Below are positions 29,722 through 38,296 of a DNA stretch of 64,000 nucleotides, one piece after another. The DNA lies in the NCBI RefSeq assembly GCF_029201545.1, contig NZ_CP104007.1:1088501-1152500 (forward strand). The letters are read 5' to 3'. Numbering within the stretch: position 1 is the stretch's first letter; every line of letters starts with the position of its first letter. Under the pieces are notes generated by a model, which saw only the letters and a list, made by a program, of their open reading frames with translations, was not told the DNA's origin and searched no databases. The position numbers and the translations under genes were made by a program. This stretch comes from Devosia sp. FJ2-5-3. GTDB lineage: Bacteria > Pseudomonadota > Alphaproteobacteria > Rhizobiales > Devosiaceae.

Positions 29722-31002
29722 ATGGAATATTGGGTACTCTTCGGCGTCTTCACACTGTTCATGCTGATTGGCACGCCGATCGCCTTCTGCCTCGGCATTG
29801 CCAGCTTTGCCACCATCATGACTATCGGGCGTCCGCCCATCGTGGTGTTCCAGCAGCTTAATTCGGGGGTGTCCGCGTTCACGCTGATGGCCATTCCGTT
29901 CTTCATTTTCGCCGGCGACCTGATGATGCGCGGCGGCATCGCTGCGCGGATCATTCAGTTTGCCGGCGCGCTCATCGGGCATGTCCGTGGCGGGTTGGGC
30001 CAAGTCAATGTGGCGGCGTCGACCCTGTTTGGCGGCATTTCCGGCTCGGCCGTTGCCGAGGCGGCGGCCGTGGGGGGCATCATGATCCCGCAGATGAAGG
30101 CGCGCGGCTATGGCGCCGACTATGCGGTCAACGTGACCTCAATGGCGGCGCTCATCGCCCTCCTGCTGCCCCCCAGCCACAATATGATCATCTATTCGCT
30201 CTCGGGCGGCGGTCGCATTTCCATTGCCGATCTTTTTACGGCCGGCATCATTCCGGGTCTGCTGCTGGCTGTGGCCCTGGGCATCACGGCCTATATCGTC
30301 GCCGTCAAGCGTGGCTATCCGACCGAGCCATTTCCCGGATTTGCGAAGGCGTTCCAGTATTTCCTGATTTCCATTCCGGGGCTCCTGCTGATCGCCATCA
30401 TTTTCGGCGGTGTGCGGTCCGGCATTTTTACCGCCACCGAAAGCTCATGCATCGCCGTCATCTACGCCCTGCTCGTGACCCTGCTGGTGTATCGGTCGAT
30501 GAGCTGGTCGGAATTCGTCCACTCCGTCACCGGGGCGGTCAAAACCACGGCCATGGTGCTGTTCATCATCGGCGCCGCCGCTTCGTTCGGCTGGCTTATG
30601 GCCTATCTGCGGGTCGCGCCGATCCTCACCGACATGATTTCCAACCTGACCAGCGACCCGTTGATGGTCCTCCTGCTCATCAACGTCATGCTGCTGCTGC
30701 TCGGCACGTTCATGGATATGGGCCCGCTGATCATCATCACGACGCCGATCTTCCTGCCGATGGTTCAGGCCTTCGGAGTCGACCCCGTGCATTTCGGGGT
30801 CATCATGATCCTCAATCTGGGCATTGGCCTCAATACGCCCCCACTGGGTCCGGTGCAGTTCGTGGCGGCTGCGGTTGGAAAGATATCGATCTGGACCGCG
30901 ATGCGCAGTGTCTGGCCGTTCTACACAGCCGGGCTGATCGTGCTCGGCCTTGTCACCTATGTCCCGGCACTCTCGCTGTGGCTGCCGAGCCTGTTCCACT
31001 AG
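29722..31002 (+). CDS. dctM: TRAP transporter large permease, DctM family
   Basis: A 426-residue transport channel with about 12 hydrophobic segments. Family motifs are GTPIAFCLG near residue 14, FIFAGDLMMRGGIA near 62, the GGISGSAVAEAAAVGGIMIPQM block and LLLGTFMDMGPLIIITTPIFLPM. The ATG at 29722 begins a normal DctM N-terminus; the frame remains open upstream through dctQ but without family support. It is four bases from the downstream regulator, so regulator and transporter are probably one transcript. Confidence 0.93.
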   Translation: MEYWVLFGVFTLFMLIGTPIAFCLGIASFATIMTIGRPPIVVFQQLNSGVSAFTLMAIPFFIFAGDLMMRGGIAARIIQFAGALIGHVRGGLGQVNVAASTLFGGISGSAVAEAAAVGGIMIPQMKARGYGADYAVNVTSMAALIALLLPPSHNMIIYSLSGGGRISIADLFTAGIIPGLLLAVALGITAYIVAVKRGYPTEPFPGFAKAFQYFLISIPGLLLIAIIFGGVRSGIFTATESSCIAVIYALLVTLLVYRSMSWSEFVHSVTGAVKTTAMVLFIIGAAASFGWLMAYLRVAPILTDMISNLTSDPLMVLLLINVMLLLLGTFMDMGPLIIITTPIFLPMVQAFGVDPVHFGVIMILNLGIGLNTPPLGPVQFVAAAVGKISIWTAMRSVWPFYTAGLIVLGLVTYVPALSLWLPSLFH

Positions 31003-31006
31003 CGCC

Positions 31007-31750
31007 ATGTCCCTTGTCCACGCCGCACCGCCGCCATCGCGAAAACCCAAGCTTGCCGAACTGGTCATCGATACGCTGCGTCGGCGTATCGTTACCGGGG
31101 AATTGGTGCCGGGCATGAAACTGCCTACCGAAAGCCAGCTGACCGTACAATTCGGCGTAAGCCGCACGGTGGTCCGCGAAGCCATAGCCGCGCTGGCCGC
31201 CGAGGGCAGCGTGCAGTCCCGCCAGGGGGCGGGCGTCTATGTGCTGGCAAGTGCCACGAGCACATTCAACAGCATTGGTGGCGAGGGCTCGAACAAGATT
31301 TCGGTGGCCCTCAACGTGCTCGAAGTGCGCATGGGTATCGAGATCGAGGCGGCGGCGCTTGCAGCCCTTCGGCGCAGCGCCAGCCAGGAAGCGGCCATCC
31401 AGGAAGCGTGGAATGAATTCGGGCGGTTGCTGAAGAATGGCGGCGCGACCGGCCGCACCGATTTTGCCTTTCACCGCGCCATTGCGGCGGCCACCAATAA
31501 TCCGTTCTACATCGAGGTGCTCGACGCCCTCGGCAGCCGGACCATCCCCTGCGACGTCGCCTCTCCCTGGGGCACGGAGAGCGTCCTCACCCATGCCTAC
31601 CAGGTGGGGCTGCACGAGGAGCACCGGCGTATCCTGTTCGCTATTTCCGCCCAAGATGCCGAAGCGGCGCGGGAGGCCATGCGCGACCATCTTTCCCGCA
31701 GCCAGGAGCGCTACTGTGTCCGCCTGGCCGAACAGGCGGTGAGCCATTAG
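31007..31750 (+). CDS. GntR-family regulator, FadR subfamily
   Basis: A 247-residue DNA-binding regulator. The N-terminal winged helix is visible at about residues 14-80: LRRRIVTGELVPGMKLPTE, then SRTVVREAIAALAAEG and the wing QSRQGAGVYV. The C-terminal FCD ligand domain follows, with RTDFAFHRAIAAATNN carrying the D...H metal-ligand pattern and HEEHRRILFAI near 205. Family members usually repress sugar-acid genes until the ligand binds. Placement four bases after dctM and before kduI makes it the likely regulator of this uronate operon. Confidence 0.9.
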   Translation: MSLVHAAPPPSRKPKLAELVIDTLRRRIVTGELVPGMKLPTESQLTVQFGVSRTVVREAIAALAAEGSVQSRQGAGVYVLASATSTFNSIGGEGSNKISVALNVLEVRMGIEIEAAALAALRRSASQEAAIQEAWNEFGRLLKNGGATGRTDFAFHRAIAAATNNPFYIEVLDALGSRTIPCDVASPWGTESVLTHAYQVGLHEEHRRILFAISAQDAEAAREAMRDHLSRSQERYCVRLAEQAVSH

Positions 31751-31792
31751 GGCCCGGATTTGTCTGGAGCCGAGCATTTTTCTGGAGCTGAC

Positions 31793-32623
31793 ATGAGTAC
31801 CGAATACGACATCAGATTTGCCATTGACCCCGCCGGCGCCGCGGGAATGGGCACAGCCGAGCTGCGCGAAAATTTCCTGATCGACGATCTCTTTGCCGAG
31901 GGCGGGGTCCGCTGGACCTATTCCCATTATGACCGCATGACTGTCGGGGGCGCGGTTCCCGGCGCAGGCGAGCTGACGCTCGAAGCCATCAAACCCACCG
32001 GCACCAAGGCCTTTCTCGACCGGCGGGAACTGATTGCTGTCAATATCGGAGAGGCGGGACGCATCAGTGTCGACGGCACGACGCATGAGGTCGGACCGCG
32101 CGACATGTTCTACATCGGCATGGGAGCGCAGGATGTGCGCTTTACCGGGGCAAAGGCCAAATTCTACCTTCTGAGCGCTCCCGCGCATTCCCGCTACCCG
32201 GACAAGCTTCTGCGTCAATCGGATGCCAAGCGGCTCGACATGGGCGCGCGCGACACCGCCAATGAGCGGTCGATCTACCAGTATGTGAACGCCGATAGCG
32301 TCAAGACCTGCCAGCTGGTCGTGGGACTGACCGAATTTGCCCCAGGCTCGCTGTGGAACACCATGCCGGCGCATGTTCATGACCGGCGCATGGAGGCCTA
32401 TCTCTATTTTGACCTGCAGCCAGACGCCTTCGTCGTGCACCTGATGGGCGAACCAGACGAGACCCGGCATTTGATCGTGCGCAATGAGCAGGCGATCCTT
32501 TCGCCGCCCTGGTCGATCCATTGTGGGGCCGGCACGGGCTCCTACACCTTCATCTGGGCCATGGCCGGCGACAATGTCGACTATACCGACGTCGAAAAAG
32601 TCGCCATGGAGGATCTGCGGTGA
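31793..32623 (+). CDS. kduI: 5-dehydro-4-deoxy-D-glucuronate isomerase (KduI)
   Basis: Converts 5-keto-4-deoxyuronate to 2,5-diketo-3-deoxygluconate in pectin and unsaturated-uronate breakdown. At 276 residues the length fits. The zinc ligands known from Escherichia coli KduI are matched by His194, His196, Glu201 and His243 in MPAHVHDRRMEAYLYF and SIHCG. The ATG at 31793 gives the family N-terminus; it is 42 bases after the regulator stop. It overlaps kduD by four bases (GTGA). Confidence 0.94.
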   Translation: MSTEYDIRFAIDPAGAAGMGTAELRENFLIDDLFAEGGVRWTYSHYDRMTVGGAVPGAGELTLEAIKPTGTKAFLDRRELIAVNIGEAGRISVDGTTHEVGPRDMFYIGMGAQDVRFTGAKAKFYLLSAPAHSRYPDKLLRQSDAKRLDMGARDTANERSIYQYVNADSVKTCQLVVGLTEFAPGSLWNTMPAHVHDRRMEAYLYFDLQPDAFVVHLMGEPDETRHLIVRNEQAILSPPWSIHCGAGTGSYTFIWAMAGDNVDYTDVEKVAMEDLR

Positions 32624-33384
32624 CCGACCTCACCGCATTCAGTCTTGCCGGCAAGACCATCATGGTCACGGGCGCCAATACCGGCATCGGGCAGGGCATC
32701 GCCCTGTCCATTGGCCGGGCGGGTGGGCGCGTCGTCGGCGTGGGGCGGTCGTCTATGGAAATCACGGCGTCCCTGATGGCGGGGCAGGGCGCCGACATTG
32801 TCGAAGTGCAGGCCGATCTCGGCTCGACGGCCGCGGCGCAAGCAATGTTCGACAAGGCGTGGGACGACCATGGCCCGATCGACGGTCTCGTCAACAATGC
32901 CGGCATCATCAAGCGCGTCGATGCGGTGGACTTTACCGAGGCGGACTGGGATGCGGTGATGGACATCAATCTCAAGACGATGTTCTTCCTCAGCCAGTCG
33001 CTCGGCAAGAAGGCGCTGGCGGCCGACCGCCCGGCACGGATCGTCAACATTGCCTCGATGTTGAGTTTTCAGGGCGGCATCCGCGTCGCGAGTTATACCG
33101 CGTCGAAAAGTGGAGTGCTCGGGATCACAAGGCTGCTCGCCAATGAGTGGGCGGCCCGGGGGATCAATGTGAACGCCATTGCGCCGGGCTATATCGAGAC
33201 GAACAATACCGAGGCGTTGCGCAACGATCCCGACCGGGCGTCGGCCATTCTGGGGCGCATTCCGGCGGGGCGCTGGGGCGTGCCATCCGATATCGGCGAT
33301 GCGGCGGTGTTCCTGTTGGCTCCCGCATCCAATTACATGCATGGCGCTGTCATCCCCGTGGATGGCGGCTGGCTCGCGAGGTAG
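32620..33384 (+). CDS. kduD: 2-deoxy-D-gluconate 3-dehydrogenase (KduD)
   Basis: An SDR enzyme that reduces 2,5-diketo-3-deoxygluconate to 2-keto-3-deoxygluconate, the step after KduI. The 254-residue protein starts with GTG inside the kduI stop and has a GGAGGA ribosome site. The cofactor motif TGANTGIG is at residues 17-24, NNAG near 92-95, and the catalytic Ser146, Tyr159 and Lys163 (YTASK) are in place. The FSLAGKTIMVTG start and the NNTEALRNDPDRA loop are KduD-like. Confidence 0.93.
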   Translation: MTDLTAFSLAGKTIMVTGANTGIGQGIALSIGRAGGRVVGVGRSSMEITASLMAGQGADIVEVQADLGSTAAAQAMFDKAWDDHGPIDGLVNNAGIIKRVDAVDFTEADWDAVMDINLKTMFFLSQSLGKKALAADRPARIVNIASMLSFQGGIRVASYTASKSGVLGITRLLANEWAARGINVNAIAPGYIETNNTEALRNDPDRASAILGRIPAGRWGVPSDIGDAAVFLLAPASNYMHGAVIPVDGGWLAR

Positions 33385-33388
33385 ATTT

Positions 33389-33724
33389 ATGACTGAACCC
33401 AAACTTTTCGCCCAGGCCGAGGAAAGCGCCTGGATCGAGTTGGCGCCCGGCAATACGCGCCGCGTGCTGGTCCACTTGCCTGAACTGATGCAGGTCGAGT
33501 TTGGCTTTGAAAAAGGCGCCGTGGGGGCGCTGCACAGCCATCCCCATGTCCAGGCGAGCTATGTTGCCGAAGGGCGTTTCGAGGTGACCATCGGCGACCG
33601 GACGGAGATCGTGGGGCAGGGGGGTAGCTTCATCGTTCCCTCGGGGGTCACACACGGCGTCGTGGCGCTGGAAAAGGGTAGGCTGATCGATGCATTTACC
33701 CCGCACCGAGCCGATTTTCTGTAA
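33389..33724 (+). CDS. Cupin-domain protein, pectin-degradation type
   Basis: A 111-residue single-domain cupin. Motif 1 reads HSHPHVQASYVAEGRFEVTIG with two histidines, and motif 2 reads FIVPSGVTHGV with the third histidine, so it should bind one metal ion. Small cupins of the KdgF type are found in pectin and alginate operons, where KdgF speeds the ring-opening of unsaturated uronate. Position directly after kduD supports that role, but the assignment to KdgF is inferred from context. The ATG at 33389 lies 4 bases after the kduD stop. Confidence 0.82.
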   Translation: MTEPKLFAQAEESAWIELAPGNTRRVLVHLPELMQVEFGFEKGAVGALHSHPHVQASYVAEGRFEVTIGDRTEIVGQGGSFIVPSGVTHGVVALEKGRLIDAFTPHRADFL

Positions 33725-33832
33725 CTGGCAACAGACAAATTGCCGCCAGAGGACTTATCGGTAGGCTTGCGGGCAGAGGCTGTGATGGAATGGGGCATGC
33801 GCCCCCATCCTTGCCGCGCTTGAGGACACTCC

Positions 33833-34450
33833 ATGCTGAGCATCATGTTCTATATCGCCATTACCGCTGAGGCGATGACGGCTGCCTTGGCGGCTGGCCG
33901 GCGGAACATGGACTGGTTCGGGGTGTGCCTGATTGCCTGCGTCACCGCGCTGGGTGGGGGGACGACGCGCGACATGTTTCTCGCGCACTATCCGCTCTAT
34001 TGGGTGGCCAATCCCTATGTGCTGCTCCTGGTGTGCGGGGCGGCGCTTTTGACCGTGGCCATTGCCAGGCTCGTCGATCGTCTCCGCTGGCCCTTCCTTC
34101 TCCTCGATGCCCTTGGGCTGGTGGTGTTCACTATCGTCGGTTGCAATATCGGCATGGAGGCGGGTGTCCATCCGATCATCGTCATCGTTGCGGGGATGGT
34201 CACCGGGATCGTCGGGGGCATCCTGCGAGATGTGTTGTGCAACGACATCCCCCTGGTGTTCCAGGGAGAGCTCTACGCCACAGTCTCCATCGTCACCGGC
34301 GTGGTCTATTATCTGGGCCTGCTGGCCGGATTGCCTGCGGACATCGTGGTGCTGATCGCCCTTGCCGTAGGCTTTCCGCTGCGCGTGGCGGCGCTGGTGT
34401 TCAAATGGGAAATGCCGCGATTCGTCTTTGATCGCGAGATGCGCAAATGA
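33833..34450 (+). CDS. TRIC-family (UPF0126) membrane protein
   Basis: A 205-residue inner-membrane protein with about seven hydrophobic segments arranged as an internal duplication. The repeated family signature appears twice, as GGGTTRDMF near residue 41 and GGILRDV near residue 126. Prokaryotic TRIC proteins are trimeric cation channels; some UPF0126 members have been linked to glycine uptake. It overlaps the following gene by four bases (ATGA). A uronate role is not indicated. Confidence 0.85.
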   Translation: MLSIMFYIAITAEAMTAALAAGRRNMDWFGVCLIACVTALGGGTTRDMFLAHYPLYWVANPYVLLLVCGAALLTVAIARLVDRLRWPFLLLDALGLVVFTIVGCNIGMEAGVHPIIVIVAGMVTGIVGGILRDVLCNDIPLVFQGELYATVSIVTGVVYYLGLLAGLPADIVVLIALAVGFPLRVAALVFKWEMPRFVFDREMRK

Positions 34451-34794
34451 GGCCGGAGCGCATCGTGCTTTCGCGCAAGGCGGGGTTTGACCTGCAGGCG
34501 AAATCGCGCGCCCTAAACGGGCTAGCGGCTCAATCTGTCGCGCGTCCGGGTCCTTGGGGCAACCCCTTCACCATTGACGCCGTCATGCAGGAAACCGGCC
34601 TTGGTCGGCGCGAGGCCCAGGCGGAGGCCGTGGCGCGTCATGCCCGGTGGCTGGCCGGGGAACTGGAGGCGGATCGTCCGCGACCTCAGCGCGAGGAAAT
34701 CCGCGCCGCGCTTGCCGGCAAGAACCTTGCCTGCTGGTGCGCAGAGGGTTCGCCCTGTCATGTGGACACCCTTCTCTTGCTCGCTAACACCTAG
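34447..34794 (+). CDS. DUF4326 domain protein
   Basis: A 115-residue soluble protein. The DUF4326 pattern is clear: GPWGNPF near residue 36, an ARHARWLAGEL helix, and a C-terminal LACWCAEGSPCHVDTLL with three cysteines and a histidine that could bind metal. The family is found in phages and bacteria and has no proven activity. Coupling to the TRIC gene by ATGA overlap suggests shared translation, not necessarily shared function. Confidence 0.75.
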   Translation: MRPERIVLSRKAGFDLQAKSRALNGLAAQSVARPGPWGNPFTIDAVMQETGLGRREAQAEAVARHARWLAGELEADRPRPQREEIRAALAGKNLACWCAEGSPCHVDTLLLLANT

Positions 34795-34830
34795 GGCCAA
34801 ACGGAAAAACCTGCTATGGCCAGAGGCTAC

Positions 34831-34837
34831 CATACAA
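34831..34837 (+). promoter_or_regulatory. CATACAA half-site upstream of uxuA
   Basis: The word CATACAA lies 15 bases before the uxuA start and equals the half-site seen three times before the TRAP operon. An imperfect inverted partner (TGCTATG, 34812-34818) lies 12 bases upstream. This suggests that the same GntR protein controls uxuA. Confidence 0.4.
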
Positions 34838-34852
34838 GAACGGAGACCTGAC

Positions 34853-36064
34853 TTGCGACAGACCTGGCGGTGGTTCGGGCCGAAGGACCTTTGCAGCATA
34901 GACGACATCACTCAGGTCGGTGCCGAAGGTGTCGTCAGTGCCCTGCACCATATTCCCAATGGGGTGGTGTGGACCCGGGAAGAGATCGACAGGCGCTATG
35001 CCGAGATTGCCACGCGCAAAGATGGCACGCCATCGGGCCTGACCTGGGATGTGGTGGAGAGCCTGCCGGTCAGCGAGGACATCAAGAAGCAGAAGGGCGA
35101 CTGGCGCGAGCACATCGCCAACTACAAGATTTCCATGCGTAATCTCGCCGATAGCGGCATGGAGGTGATCTGCTATAATTTCATGCCCGTTCTCGATTGG
35201 ACGCGCACCGATCTGCGCTGGACCGTGCCCAATGGCGGCTCGTGCATGCGCTTCGACATCAATGATTTCGCAGCCTTCGACATCCATATCCTCGAGCGTC
35301 CCGGCGCCGGCGCCGACTACACCAATGCCATCGCCGATGAAGCGGGACGCCGCGTGTCGGCGATGGGCGAAGATGACAAGAAGCAGCTCAGCCGCAATGT
35401 CACCATGGGTCTGCCCGGCTCCACGGAATCCTTGTCGCTTGAGGATGTGCGGTCGCATCTGTCCGAATATGGCAATATCAGCCGGGACCAGTTGCGGCGG
35501 CACTTCTTGGACTTCCTCGAGGAGGTCGTGCCCGAGGCCGAAAAGCTGGGACTGCGGCTCTGCTGCCACCCCGACGATCCCCCGTTCGCGCTGCTTGGCC
35601 TGCCGCGGATCATGTCGACCGAAGCGGACTACAAATATATCCTCGATGCGGTCGACAGCCCTGCCAACGGCATGACGCTCTGTTCCGGCTCGCTCGGTGC
35701 GCGTCCGGACAATGACCTCCCCGGCATGATGGAGCGCTTTGGGCCAAAAGTGCATTTCCTCCATCTGCGCAATGTCAAACGCGACAGTGGGGAGATCATG
35801 GGTTCGTTCTTCGAGGCCGAGCATCTGGCCGGAGACACCGACATGGTTGCCCTCATCGCGGCGATCGTGCGGGAGGAGCGGCGGCGCAAGGCTGAGGGCC
35901 GCAAGGACGCAATCATTCCCATGCGCCCTGACCATGGGCAGGACATACTCGATGATCTGGGGCGCCGTGCGCAGCCGGGCTACCCTACGATCGGCCGTAT
36001 GAAGGGCCTTGCCGAATTGCGCGGTGTCATGACCGCGCTGGAGCATTCCGCGTTCGGCCTTTAG
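34853..36064 (+). CDS. uxuA: Mannonate dehydratase (UxuA)
   Basis: Dehydrates D-mannonate to 2-keto-3-deoxygluconate in the glucuronate pathway. The 403-residue protein matches UxuA along its length: LRQTWRWFGPKD at the N-terminus, VVSALHHIPNG near 26, the long insert with NYKISMRNLADSGMEVICYNFMPV and the metal-site block LCCHPDDPP. The start is a TTG at 34853 with GGAGACC upstream; no ATG or GTG matches the family N-terminus. Its product joins that of KduD at 2-keto-3-deoxygluconate. A uxuB-type oxidoreductase is not adjacent. Confidence 0.93.
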   Translation: MRQTWRWFGPKDLCSIDDITQVGAEGVVSALHHIPNGVVWTREEIDRRYAEIATRKDGTPSGLTWDVVESLPVSEDIKKQKGDWREHIANYKISMRNLADSGMEVICYNFMPVLDWTRTDLRWTVPNGGSCMRFDINDFAAFDIHILERPGAGADYTNAIADEAGRRVSAMGEDDKKQLSRNVTMGLPGSTESLSLEDVRSHLSEYGNISRDQLRRHFLDFLEEVVPEAEKLGLRLCCHPDDPPFALLGLPRIMSTEADYKYILDAVDSPANGMTLCSGSLGARPDNDLPGMMERFGPKVHFLHLRNVKRDSGEIMGSFFEAEHLAGDTDMVALIAAIVREERRRKAEGRKDAIIPMRPDHGQDILDDLGRRAQPGYPTIGRMKGLAELRGVMTALEHSAFGL

Positions 36065-36071
36065 GCGCCAG

Positions 36072-36097
36072 GAATTGCCCGGCTTGCCGGGCAATTC
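36072..36097. terminator. Bidirectional terminator between uxuA and the deacylase gene
   Basis: A perfect 12-bp inverted repeat (GAATTGCCCGGC and its complement) with a TT centre lies between two convergent genes. It has only a pyrimidine-rich tail, no long T run. Confidence 0.7.
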
Positions 36098-36108
36098 TCT
36101 CTGGGCTG

Positions 36109-37251
36109 TCAGTCTTCGAGAAGATATCCGCCGGCGCGCGTCGGCAGGATTTCGGTGCCGACGATCTTGGCGACCGATGCGCCCGCAGGCACATATTTGG
36201 CACTGGCGCGCGAGAGGATGAAGCCGCTCGTTCCCGCCCGAATTGGGGTGCGGGCCATGAAGGCCTCGGGACCATCCATGGCGATCAGTTCGGCCACGAT
36301 ATCCCCGGCTGCAACCCGGTCGCCGAGATTGACGCGATAGGCGAGGAGGCCAGGGCGGGGCGTGCGGAGAACTTCGGTGGCTTCGAAGGGCGTGGCGGCC
36401 GGGGCAGGCGACAGGACCGAGGCCACGTTGGCATCAATCAGGCCGCGTCCGGCGAAGAAGCCATAGAGACCATCGGCATCCAGGCGGCCCATGGCGTCAT
36501 GAGTATCGGCCTGGCCACGGTATTCGAGCGTCGCCGTTTCGACGGCCATGGGCACCACAGCGTGCGGATTGTCGCGCTGGGCCTTGCGATAAAGATTGGG
36601 GAGCACCTCGTCGAAGGAGCCGCCGCCGCTGTCCTCGGCCGTCAGCGTGGCCGCGACGCGCATGCGATCAGCAAGATCCTGGAGACCCGGCATCATTTCG
36701 GGCGAGGTGAAGATATGCATCAGGCTCTCGTCGTCGCAATGCAGGTCGAGGACGATGTCGGCGTCATGGGCGGATTTCAGGATGTGCAGGCGCAATTTCT
36801 GCTGGGCCGTGACCGGCGTCTGCTGGTCGATCCAGACGCCGACTGCAGAACGGATGAGCCGGACGTTTTCAGCGGCATTCGAGGTCAGCTTGTCGCAGAC
36901 AGCATCGGCAATGGCCGGATAGAGGTCGGGCCAGCGGCGGTTGTAATTGACCCCGGTCCCAAGATCGTAGCGGCCGATATGGCGGCGCAGGATGCGGGTC
37001 GCCAGGCCCATGGGGTTCACCGAGGGGAAGACCACGAAGCGCGCCCGAAGTTGACCATTTGCGTCAGCGTCCCGCAGCATGGGCAGAAGGTGGTGCAGAG
37101 CCATGGTGCCAGGCTGTTCATCGGCATGGAGGGCGGCCTGCAAATGTACCTTGGTGGACGCGTCGGCGGGGCCGACTTCGTACCAATAGAGTGTCGTGGT
37201 CTGCCCCGGCGCGTCACCAGGGAAGTCGAGCTTGTGCTGTTGGAAGGTCAT
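36109..37251 (-). CDS. AstE/AspA-type (M14-like) deacylase
   Basis: A 380-residue metalloenzyme of the succinylglutamate desuccinylase/aspartoacylase superfamily. The first zinc pair is His42 and Glu45 in ALHADEQPG, and the second histidine lies in VLDLHCDDES near residue 168. A C-terminal beta-barrel domain (PRPGLLAYRVNLGDRV ... ISAMDG-like) is typical of the group. Members remove acyl groups from amino acids or their derivatives, for example acetyl-diaminobutyrate in ectoine breakdown. It is the last gene of the amino-acid importer operon, so it may act on the imported ligand. The start at 37251 is chosen because the extension to 37350 overlaps the next gene. Confidence 0.82.
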   Translation of the reverse strand: MTFQQHKLDFPGDAPGQTTTLYWYEVGPADASTKVHLQAALHADEQPGTMALHHLLPMLRDADANGQLRARFVVFPSVNPMGLATRILRRHIGRYDLGTGVNYNRRWPDLYPAIADAVCDKLTSNAAENVRLIRSAVGVWIDQQTPVTAQQKLRLHILKSAHDADIVLDLHCDDESLMHIFTSPEMMPGLQDLADRMRVAATLTAEDSGGGSFDEVLPNLYRKAQRDNPHAVVPMAVETATLEYRGQADTHDAMGRLDADGLYGFFAGRGLIDANVASVLSPAPAATPFEATEVLRTPRPGLLAYRVNLGDRVAAGDIVAELIAMDGPEAFMARTPIRAGTSGFILSRASAKYVPAGASVAKIVGTEILPTRAGGYLLED

Positions 37252-37261
37252 GTAACTATCT

Positions 37262-37549
37262 TCAGGCGAGACGGGCCAGCTTGTCGGCCATGGTCTGGGG
37301 TTTGTCGGTACGGGTCGAGAAATGCATGGTGCAGAAGATGCGCTCGACACCCATGGCGTGCAGGCGCTCGCAGCACGCTTCGACGGCCGCGCTGACCTCG
37401 GCCATCTCGCCCTCGATATTGGTGCCGTTGGCGTGCATTTCGTAGGTAAGGCCGGTGGTGGCGAGGATGTCGCGCACCTCCCTGATATAGGTCGAGACGG
37501 AAGGTCCGACCCCCATGGGGACGATGCAGAGATCGGCGATGATCTTCAT
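37262..37549 (-). CDS. Thiamine-binding-type protein (MTH1187/UPF0045 family)
   Basis: A 95-residue protein with a ferredoxin-like fold pattern. The family N-terminus IADLCIVPMGVGPSVSTYI, the middle TYEMHANGTNIEGEM and RIFCTMHFSTRTD are characteristic of MTH1187/YkoF-type small proteins, some of which bind thiamine or its pyrimidine part. It stands between the importer permease and the deacylase with gaps of 12 and 10 bases. No thiamine genes are nearby, so the ligand may differ. Confidence 0.8.
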   Translation of the reverse strand: MKIIADLCIVPMGVGPSVSTYIREVRDILATTGLTYEMHANGTNIEGEMAEVSAAVEACCERLHAMGVERIFCTMHFSTRTDKPQTMADKLARLA

Positions 37550-37561
37550 GGTGTGCTCCCT

Positions 37562-38296
37562 CTATCGCATCCAGCGCGGCACAAACCGGATGCGCGGCGG
37601 CTGCGGAAGGTGGCGCATCAGGCGCTGGTAGATGAGGCCGAAGACGAAGAACACCACCAGCGACACGGACAGGAAATAGAGCGCGGCCACGGGGAAATGC
37701 AGGAACGCATTGAAATCGCGTTCGAACAGATCCTTTGCGGTGATCATTAAATCCTTCTGTCCCCCAACCACCGGCAGGGCCAGATAGACGATGGCGGTGG
37801 CGTGGAACAGGAAGACCACTTCATTGGTATAGGCGGGCCAGGCGAGCCGGATGAGGTTTGGCCAGACGACCCGGCGGAATTGTTGCGGGCCGCTCATGCC
37901 ATAGGCCCGGGCGGCTTCAATGGCGCCCCGCGGCACGGCGCGAAGGGCCCCATAGAAGATTTCAGCCGTATAGGCGGCCGTGTTCAGCACCAGAACCAGC
38001 GGGCCCATGAACAGCGGATGGAGCACGAAGCCGGAAATGCCCAGAGGACGCCAGACCGTCAAATTCAGCGACAGCGCCAGCGAATAGAACATGAAGAACT
38101 GGATAAAGAGCGGCGAGCCCCGGAAAGCGTAGATATAGCCGCGCGACAGCCGATTGAGCAGCGCGTTGGACGAGGCCTTCCCCAGGGCCAGGAAGATGGC
38201 GAGGACAAAGCCGACAGGAATGGAGGCCGCGGCGAAATAGAGGTTGAACAGCACCGCTGGCGCCATGAGCGCGAGATCGTCGAGAAAAGCCTGCAT
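37562..38296 (-). CDS. Polar amino-acid ABC transporter permease (HisM-type)
   Basis: A 244-residue permease of the His/Glu/Gln/Arg/opine (PAAT) family. It has five hydrophobic segments, the RGSPLFIQFFMFYS block after the first cytoplasmic loop and the EAA loop GAIEAARAYGMSGPQQFRRVVWPNL. It overlaps the stop of the partner permease by one base. The two permeases should pair in the membrane as HisQ and HisM do. Confidence 0.9.
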   Translation of the reverse strand: MQAFLDDLALMAPAVLFNLYFAAASIPVGFVLAIFLALGKASSNALLNRLSRGYIYAFRGSPLFIQFFMFYSLALSLNLTVWRPLGISGFVLHPLFMGPLVLVLNTAAYTAEIFYGALRAVPRGAIEAARAYGMSGPQQFRRVVWPNLIRLAWPAYTNEVVFLFHATAIVYLALPVVGGQKDLMITAKDLFERDFNAFLHFPVAALYFLSVSLVVFFVFGLIYQRLMRHLPQPPRIRFVPRWMR

